From Aurantimonas marianensis (GTDB lineage: Bacteria > Pseudomonadota > Alphaproteobacteria > Rhizobiales > Rhizobiaceae), in assembly GCF_024195285.1 (NCBI RefSeq), contig NZ_JALHBS010000086.1:17473-81472 (forward strand): a stretch of DNA of 64,000 nucleotides, given 5' to 3'. The notes beneath the pieces are model-generated. The model was not told where the DNA came from, made no database searches, and was given only the letters and a program-made list of their open reading frames with translations. Position 1 is the stretch's first letter, and each line of letters starts with the position of its first letter. Made by a program: the position numbers and the translations under genes. Of this stretch, positions 58,310 to 64,000 are shown piece after piece.

Positions 58310-59797
58310 ATGTCCGCCCTCGCCGTTACCTTCGACCGCAGCCGCCCGCTTTCGCAACTCCGCGACGCAGGGCTGTTCATCGAGGCGGCGCTGATCGACG
58401 GCCGGTGGGTTACGACCGACGCGACGGTGGCGGTGCATGATCCGGCCAATCGCGAAAAACTCGGCGCCGTGCCGGCGCTGGGCGCGGCGGCGACGTCGCG
58501 GGCGATCGACGCCGCGGCCGCGGCCTTTCCGGCCTGGCGCGCGCTGTTGCCGCGAGAGCGGGCCGACATCCTGATGCGCTGGCATGGGCTGATTCTGGCT
58601 GCCCGCGAGGATCTGGCGCTGCTGATGACGCTGGAGCAGGGCAAGCCGCTCACCGAGGCCCGCGGCGAAATCGACTACGCCGCGTCCTTCGTTGCGTTCT
58701 ATGCCGAGGAGGCCACACGCCTCAACGTCGAGACCGTGACCAGCCACCTGCCGGACGCGCAGATGACGCTCAGCCGTGTTCCGCTCGGTGTCGTCGGCCT
58801 GGTGACACCCTGGAACTTTCCCGCCGCGATGCTGACGCGCAAGGCCGCCGCCGCGCTCGCCGCCGGCTGCACTGCGGTCGCGCATCCCTCGTCCGAGACG
58901 CCGTTCTCGGCGCTGGCGCTTGCCGAACTCGCGCAGCGGGCCGGCATGCCGGCCGGCGTGTTCAACGTCGTCACTGGCGATGCCGCGACGATCGTCGGGC
59001 GGCTCTGCGAGGACGAACGGGTGCGGGCGATGAGCTTTACCGGCTCGACCGAGATCGGGCGGCTGATCGCGGCGCGGTCGGCGCCGACGGTCAAGCGCCT
59101 GATCATGGAACTGGGCGGTCACGCGCCGTTGATGGTCTTCGCCGACGCTGATCTCGGCAAGGCCGTCGACATTGCCATGGATGCCAAATTCGCGACCTCG
59201 GGGCAGGAGTGCCTCGCCGCCAACCGCATCTATGTCGAGCGGCCGATCTACGAGACATTCCTCGCCGCTTATGCCGACCGGATCGCGGCGCTCAAGGTCG
59301 GGCCCGGACTCCAGCCGGAGGTTGAGATCGGCCCGCTGATGCACGAGCGGGCGGTCGAAAAGGTCGATGCGCAGGTCAGCGACGCACTGGCGCGCGGCGC
59401 CCGCCGTCTGGCTGGCGGAGGACCTCATCCGGCCGGGCCGCATTTCTATCGGCCGACATTGCTCGCCGACGTTCCGGACGACGCGCTGATCATGCGCGAG
59501 GAGACCTTTGGCCCGGTGGCCGCGGTCGTTTCCTTCGACGGCGAGGACGAGGGCATCACGCGCGCCAACGCCACCGAATACGGCCTCGTCGCCTATCTCG
59601 TCACCCGCGACGCGGCCCGGGTCGCCCGCATGAGCGCGGCGCTCGAGTACGGGATGGTGGCGGTCAACCGGGTCCAGATCACCGGCGCGCCCATACCCTT
59701 CGGCGGCGTCAAGCAGTCGGGGCTTGGTCGCGAAGGCTCGCGCCTCGGCCTCGAGGCCTTCACCGACCTCAAATATGTCTGCCTCGACATGGCCTGA
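58310..59797 (+). CDS. doeC: aspartate-semialdehyde dehydrogenase of ectoine degradation
   Basis: A 495-residue ALDH oxidising aspartate 4-semialdehyde to aspartate. The active-site cysteine is in SGQECLAANRI, the glutamate in MELGGHAP, and the Rossmann motif is FTGSTEIGR. The usual KPAxxTPLSA strand reads AHPSSETPFSALAL, so the NADP-contacting lysine is histidine. The frame opens at 58226; ATG 58310 after a GGGAGATCGCC is chosen. Followed by doeD. Confidence 0.9.
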   Translation: MSALAVTFDRSRPLSQLRDAGLFIEAALIDGRWVTTDATVAVHDPANREKLGAVPALGAAATSRAIDAAAAAFPAWRALLPRERADILMRWHGLILAAREDLALLMTLEQGKPLTEARGEIDYAASFVAFYAEEATRLNVETVTSHLPDAQMTLSRVPLGVVGLVTPWNFPAAMLTRKAAAALAAGCTAVAHPSSETPFSALALAELAQRAGMPAGVFNVVTGDAATIVGRLCEDERVRAMSFTGSTEIGRLIAARSAPTVKRLIMELGGHAPLMVFADADLGKAVDIAMDAKFATSGQECLAANRIYVERPIYETFLAAYADRIAALKVGPGLQPEVEIGPLMHERAVEKVDAQVSDALARGARRLAGGGPHPAGPHFYRPTLLADVPDDALIMREETFGPVAAVVSFDGEDEGITRANATEYGLVAYLVTRDAARVARMSAALEYGMVAVNRVQITGAPIPFGGVKQSGLGREGSRLGLEAFTDLKYVCLDMA

Positions 59798-59843
59798 GCG
59801 GCCTCGAACGGCACGGAGACCGATACAGGAAAGGAGCTTGAAG

Positions 59844-61223
59844 ATGCTCGACCAGACCAATGAACTGACCGCCTTCGACCGCGATCATTTCTTCCACCCC
59901 TCGACCCATATGGGCATGCATGCGCGCGGCGAGACGCCGACCCGCGTCGTCACCGGCGGCAAGGGCGCGACGATCGTCGACCGCGACGGCAGGGAGAGTC
60001 TCGACGCATTCGCCGGCCTCTACTGCGTCAATGTCGGCTACGGCCGCACCGAGATCGCCGACGCGATCGCCACGCAGGCGCACAAGCTGCCCTATTACCA
60101 TGCCTATGTCGGCCACGGATCCGAGCCGGCGATCCAGCTCGCCAAGATGATCATCGACCGGGCGCCGGCCGGTATGAGCCGGGTCTATTTCGGTCTTTCG
60201 GGCTCGGACGCCAACGAGACCAACATCAAGCTGATCTGGTACTACAACAATGTGCTCGGCCGGCCCGAGAAGAAGAAGATCATCTCGCGCTGGCGCGGCT
60301 ATCACGGCTCCGGCGTGATGACCGGCTCGCTGACCGGTCTTGCGCTGTTCCACAACGCCTTCGACCTGCCGCGCGCGCCGATCCTCCACACCGAGGCGCC
60401 GTATTACTTCCGCCGCGCCGACCGCTCGATGAGCGAGGAGCAGTTCTCGCAATTCTGCGCCGACAAGCTGGAGGAGATGATCCTCGCCGAAGGGCCCCAC
60501 ACGGTCGCGGCCTTCATCGGCGAACCGCTGCTCGGCACCGGCGGCATCGTGCCGCCGCCGGCCGGATACTGGGAAAAAATCCAGGCGGTGCTGACGAAAT
60601 ATGACGTGCTGCTGGTCGCCGACGAGGTTGTCACCGGGTTCGGCCGTCTCGGCACCATGTTCGGCTCCGATCATTACGGCATCAAGCCGGACCTCATCAC
60701 CATCGCCAAGGGCCTGACCTCGGCCTATCTGCCGCTCTCCGGGACCATCGTCTCCGAAAAGGTCTGGGACGTGCTGGTGCAAGGCTCGGACCAACTCGGG
60801 GCGATCGGCCACGGCTGGACCTATTCGGCCCATCCGCTGTGCGCGGCGGCAGGCGTCGCCAATCTCGACCTGATCGACAAGCTCGACCTGATCGAGAATG
60901 TCCGCACGGTGGGCGCGCATTTTCGCGCGGCTCTGGCCGCGGCCCTTTCGGATCACGCCCATGTGGGCGAGGTGCGCGGCAACGGGTTGCTGGCGGCCGT
61001 CGAATTCGTCGCCGACAAGGACGACCGGGTATTCTTCGACCCGGAGCAGAAAATCGGCCCGCGGATCTCTGCGGCGCTCGCCGAGCGCGGCGTCATCGGC
61101 CGGGCGATGCCCGAGGGCGACATTCTGGGCTTCGCGCCGCCCTTCTGCCTGACGCAAGAGGAAGCCGATGTCGTGGTCGGCAAGACGTTGGAAGCCGTCG
61201 AAAGCGTTATGACGCAAATCTGA
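59844..61223 (+). CDS. doeD: diaminobutyrate aminotransferase of ectoine degradation
   Basis: A 459-residue class-III (fold type I) PLP aminotransferase converting 2,4-diaminobutyrate to aspartate semialdehyde. The PLP lysine is in TIAKGLTSAYLPLS, with DEVVTGFGRLG and FGLSGSDANETNIKL as further signatures. Strong AGGAAAGGAGC ribosome-binding site, 46 bp after doeC. With doeA, doeB and doeC it completes the route from ectoine to aspartate. Confidence 0.93.
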   Translation: MLDQTNELTAFDRDHFFHPSTHMGMHARGETPTRVVTGGKGATIVDRDGRESLDAFAGLYCVNVGYGRTEIADAIATQAHKLPYYHAYVGHGSEPAIQLAKMIIDRAPAGMSRVYFGLSGSDANETNIKLIWYYNNVLGRPEKKKIISRWRGYHGSGVMTGSLTGLALFHNAFDLPRAPILHTEAPYYFRRADRSMSEEQFSQFCADKLEEMILAEGPHTVAAFIGEPLLGTGGIVPPPAGYWEKIQAVLTKYDVLLVADEVVTGFGRLGTMFGSDHYGIKPDLITIAKGLTSAYLPLSGTIVSEKVWDVLVQGSDQLGAIGHGWTYSAHPLCAAAGVANLDLIDKLDLIENVRTVGAHFRAALAAALSDHAHVGEVRGNGLLAAVEFVADKDDRVFFDPEQKIGPRISAALAERGVIGRAMPEGDILGFAPPFCLTQEEADVVVGKTLEAVESVMTQI

Positions 61224-61394
61224 CGAGCGGCCGGATCGCGGGGATCCTCGAAATGCCTTGATGCCGTCTCGATCGGGGAGCTTTTCCCGCGACGGAAGGC
61301 GCCGAAGGTGCGGTTTTGCCGTTCGAGGCCGCGGCGCCGCGCATCGCGACATTCGGAAGAAATCGCCCGGACGAAAAGGGTGGTGAGTGGATGC

Positions 61395-62672
61395 TCAGCC
61401 GAAAGGCAGAAATTTAACGGGATCGCCGGCCGCGAGGCTGTCGGTCTCGGCCGGAATGTCGGCCAGACCGTCGGCGCGCGCCAGTTCGGCCACCCGGGCC
61501 GAGAAGTCGGCCGGACCGGGCTGAAGAACCGGCAGGCCATCGCGGCCCGTGCCCACCCAGCGGACGGGGCGGAACTCGCGGCGCCCGGGTCGGCGGCTGA
61601 GGCCCTCGGACAAGCGCGCCATCAGGCGCGGGGGGCGATGATCGGCGCCGGTCAGCCCCGCGACGATAGGCCGGCCGAACACATGCCAGCTGACGAAGGC
61701 CGCGACCGGGTTTCCCGGTAGACCGAGCACGAGGGCCTGGCCGATACTTGCGATCGTCAGCCGCTTGCCCGGTTTCATCGCGACCTTGCGCACATGGATC
61801 TCGGCCCCGGCCTCGGCCAGCGCGCGGGGCAGATGATCCTCCTCGCCGACCGACGCGCCGCCGGACGTGACGACGAGGTCGGCGCCGCGACTTGCGGCGA
61901 TCAGCGCGTCGGTAAAAGCTTGGCGGTCGTCGCAAATTATGCCGCCATCCGTCAGGTCGAGCCCGGGACCGGCCATCTGAGCGGCCAACATGGCGCGGTT
62001 GACGTTCCAGATATGACCCCTGTCCAACGCCACGCCCGGCTCGGCCAGTTCGGCGCCGTTGCTGAGCAGCGTGACTCGAAGCCGGCGCCGAACCGACAGA
62101 TGTCCGGCGCCGGCCGCCGCTGCCGCGGCGATGTCGCGCGGTCCCAGTTGGCGACCGGCGGGCAGGATCTCGATACCGCGCACCATGTCCTGGCCGCGTC
62201 GGCGGATATTCTGCCCCGGCGCCGGCCGCGCCGCGATGATGATCAGCGCGTCTCGCCGTGTCACCGCCTCCTGCATCACGACTGTGTCCGCGCCGTCCGG
62301 CAGTGGCGCGCCGGTGAAGATGCGCGCCGCCTGTCCTCGATGCAGGGGGCCAGATGTCTGGCCGGCGGCGATCCGCGCGCCGACCGGTAGCATCCACGGG
62401 CCGTGGCCGCGAAGGTCGGCGGCGCGCAGCGCATAGCCATCCATCGCGGACGCGTCGAAGCCCGGCGCGTCGGCGGCGGCATGGACGGCTTCGCCCAGCA
62501 CCCGGCCCACCGCCGCGCCGAGCGGCAGCGTCTCGCGGTCCGCCACCGGCCGCGCCAGATCCGCCGCTATCGCCAAAGCCCGATCGACGGAGATCAGATC
62601 GGCCGCCGTCTCGCAGCCGCATCCATAGCCCGGCTCGCCCCGGGTAGAAATCCCCGGTGACCGGGTCGTCAT
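61395..62672 (-). CDS. moeA: molybdopterin molybdenumtransferase
   Basis: A 425-residue MoeA that inserts molybdate into adenylated molybdopterin. Signatures: DASAMDGYALR, AARIFTGAPLPDGADTVVMQE, GQNIRRRGQD, the MoCF-like SGGASVGEEDHL and LGLPGNPVAAFVS. Its ATG at 62672 overlaps the DUF2478 stop. Likely serves nitrate reductase or other molybdoenzymes encoded outside the window. Confidence 0.95.
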   Translation of the reverse strand: MTTRSPGISTRGEPGYGCGCETAADLISVDRALAIAADLARPVADRETLPLGAAVGRVLGEAVHAAADAPGFDASAMDGYALRAADLRGHGPWMLPVGARIAAGQTSGPLHRGQAARIFTGAPLPDGADTVVMQEAVTRRDALIIIAARPAPGQNIRRRGQDMVRGIEILPAGRQLGPRDIAAAAAAGAGHLSVRRRLRVTLLSNGAELAEPGVALDRGHIWNVNRAMLAAQMAGPGLDLTDGGIICDDRQAFTDALIAASRGADLVVTSGGASVGEEDHLPRALAEAGAEIHVRKVAMKPGKRLTIASIGQALVLGLPGNPVAAFVSWHVFGRPIVAGLTGADHRPPRLMARLSEGLSRRPGRREFRPVRWVGTGRDGLPVLQPGPADFSARVAELARADGLADIPAETDSLAAGDPVKFLPFG

Positions 62673-63187
62673 CACGCCACCTTCGACAATCGGGCCGCGC
62701 GCACCCAGGCCAGCAGGGCCGAGGGGTCGGCGGGCAGCCCCTCGGCCATGCCGTCGGTAAAGGTCTCAAACGCGGCGCGGTTGAGCCCGTTGATGCCGAT
62801 GAGAACCGGCACGCCGGCGGCCAGCGCCTCGGCGATCAGGTCGCGAAACCCGTGCCCTTCGGCCTCGTGCTTGCCGAATTTGTTGAGGATCAGCAGATCC
62901 GCTCCCGCCGCCAGGCGCGGGCCGACCAGCGCCACCGCCTCTTCGAGCGCCGCCGGGTCGAGGCGGCAGCCGCGCGAGGCGGCCCCCAGATCCTGGCTGA
63001 TGCGGATCACCGGGCCGTCGGGCAGCACCCGCACGTCCATGTCGCACTTATGCCGGTCCGGATTGACGCAATTGGTCTGGACCACTCCCGCCAGTCGCAC
63101 ACCCTCGGACAGAAGCGTCTCGGCAACCTCGCTCATGACCGTGTCGAGACGGCCCGGCTCGCTCGGTTGTACGGCGGCAATCAGCAT
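62672..63187 (-). CDS. DUF2478 protein (molybdenum-linked)
   Basis: A 171-residue protein of the DUF2478 family. Features are GVVQTNCVNPDRHKCDMDVRVL, SQDLGAASRGCRLDP and ADLLILNKFGKHEAEGHGF, an NTPase-like fold with conserved cysteines. Genes of this family often sit beside molybdate genes; a role in molybdenum cofactor metabolism is inferred from overlap with moeA (ATGA). Confidence 0.85.
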   Translation of the reverse strand: MLIAAVQPSEPGRLDTVMSEVAETLLSEGVRLAGVVQTNCVNPDRHKCDMDVRVLPDGPVIRISQDLGAASRGCRLDPAALEEAVALVGPRLAAGADLLILNKFGKHEAEGHGFRDLIAEALAAGVPVLIGINGLNRAAFETFTDGMAEGLPADPSALLAWVRAARLSKVA

Positions 63188-63251
63188 GGAATTTCCTTTC
63201 GCAGCGTGGAATTCGCCCCCGGAGCGGCGGCGTGGTGGTCGTCTTCCCGGT

Positions 63252-64000
63252 TCAATGGGTCCACTCCGCCCCCGATTGTCCGAACAGGAAGCCGTTGGCG
63301 AAGCGCCGTTCCGGCGCCAGGGCCGCTAATTCGGCAAGCGCTTCGTCCGGAGCCATGCGGCCGTCAGCCGCCGCCCAAAACAGGCGCGCGACCTCTACCA
63401 TGTCGCCGGTATGGGGCGAGAGCCGCAGCGCGCCGACGCCGGCCTCGGCCAGCGGCGCCAGATCGCCGGCGAGATTGGCCCAGCGCTCCGACACCGTCTG
63501 AACACCGTTGATCGCGAGAAAGGGTTGTCCGTCGAGGGTTTCGACCGGCAGGCCGTCCGGGTCCGCGTCGCAGACGAACTGACAGGAATCCTTCGCCAGG
63601 CCGGCGAGGCGGGCATGATAGCAGCGCGCCGAGAGCGCCAGCGGCAGCCGTCCGAAGGCCCAGACTTCCAGATCAACGCCGAGTTCGGTGCCGGCTTCCG
63701 CCAGCGTCTTGACCGACGAAAAGGCCAGTTCCGGCGGCAGGCAGAGCGATGTCGCCCCGCGCCCGGCCAGGAAGCGTAGCGTGCCTTCGTTGTAGACATT
63801 GACCAGCGGACCCACCGTGAAGGGTGAGCCGGGCGACAGGTAGCGCAACGCCGTCAGATCGTTGACCTCGACGGGCAGGCCGGATTCCGCCAACTCTGCC
63901 AACAGCTTGCGTTCGCGCCGCAGAGTGGCCAGTCCCAGCGAGGCAAGGGCGACATCCTTGCCGGCGCGCTGCAGCCGCTCGATTACCTCGGGGATTCGGT
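63252..64000 (-). CDS. ubiV: UbiV, oxygen-independent ubiquinone hydroxylation (5'-truncated)
   Basis: The C-terminal 249 residues of a U32-type protein; the frame runs off the window edge. The four-cysteine Fe-S cluster is partly visible as CYHARLAGLAKDSCQFVC (C-x12-C-x3-C); the first cysteine lies upstream. UbiV works with UbiU and UbiT in anaerobic ubiquinone synthesis, which suits denitrification. Probably followed by the DUF2478 and moeA genes in one unit. Confidence 0.88.
   Translation of the reverse strand, partial: RIPEVIERLQRAGKDVALASLGLATLRRERKLLAELAESGLPVEVNDLTALRYLSPGSPFTVGPLVNVYNEGTLRFLAGRGATSLCLPPELAFSSVKTLAEAGTELGVDLEVWAFGRLPLALSARCYHARLAGLAKDSCQFVCDADPDGLPVETLDGQPFLAINGVQTVSERWANLAGDLAPLAEAGVGALRLSPHTGDMVEVARLFWAAADGRMAPDEALAELAALAPERRFANGFLFGQSGAEWTH

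Overview
The window is about 65% GC with densely packed, overlapping genes. It looks like chromosome of an alphaproteobacterium, most likely Hyphomicrobiales (Rhizobiales). Supporting markers are a CcrM-type GANTC methyltransferase, the divergent DsbD-like/YqgE pair, the thrC-M16 peptidase run, and the ccrM-HAD-mutY-DUF721-DsbA neighbourhood. No genus can be named from sequence alone.

Layout. (1) 1-25.3 kb is mostly housekeeping: redox folding proteins, a cyclic-di-GMP phosphodiesterase, threonine synthase, CcrM, MutY, two LPS genes placed between mutY and the DUF721 gene, a divergent PPDK, an SLC13 transporter and an acyl-CoA synthetase. (2) tRNA-Gln at 25.5 kb is followed by a short tandem duplication of its 3' flank, a nucleotide-sugar dehydrogenase and what looks like a decayed epimerase fragment; this is probably an island edge. 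(3) 27.4-48.2 kb is a denitrification island. It holds a Dnr-type NO regulator with a DUF4202 gene, nirX-nirI, and the divergent nirS-E-C-F-DL-G-H-J-N operon for cytochrome cd1 nitrite reductase and heme d1, ending in a CbiX-like chelatase. (4) Directly behind it is a second operon with its own Dnr/NNR box. It encodes a three-subunit B-type (ba3-like) heme-copper enzyme, heme O synthase, a SCO protein, a cytochrome b/ferredoxin/MvhD fusion, an unknown exported protein and a hemerythrin. (5) 48.4-61.2 kb is a complete ectoine/5-hydroxyectoine uptake and catabolism locus (doeBA, eutCBA, TRAP transporter, USP, doeX, doeC, doeD). (6) 61.4-64 kb holds moeA, a DUF2478 gene and a truncated ubiV, fitting molybdoenzyme and oxygen-independent quinone functions.

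The most notable observation is in region 4. The catalytic subunit keeps every heme and CuB histidine, but the tyrosine that is cross-linked to a CuB histidine in oxygen-reducing oxidases is glutamine (Q246). No norCB gene is present beside nirS, and the operon carries the same type of NO-responsive box at nearly the same distance from its first gene as nirS. The simplest reading is a non-canonical, CuA-containing NO reductase that removes the NO made by NirS, possibly fed by the unusual cytochrome b/iron-sulfur fusion encoded in the same operon. This is inference and needs biochemical or phylogenetic testing.
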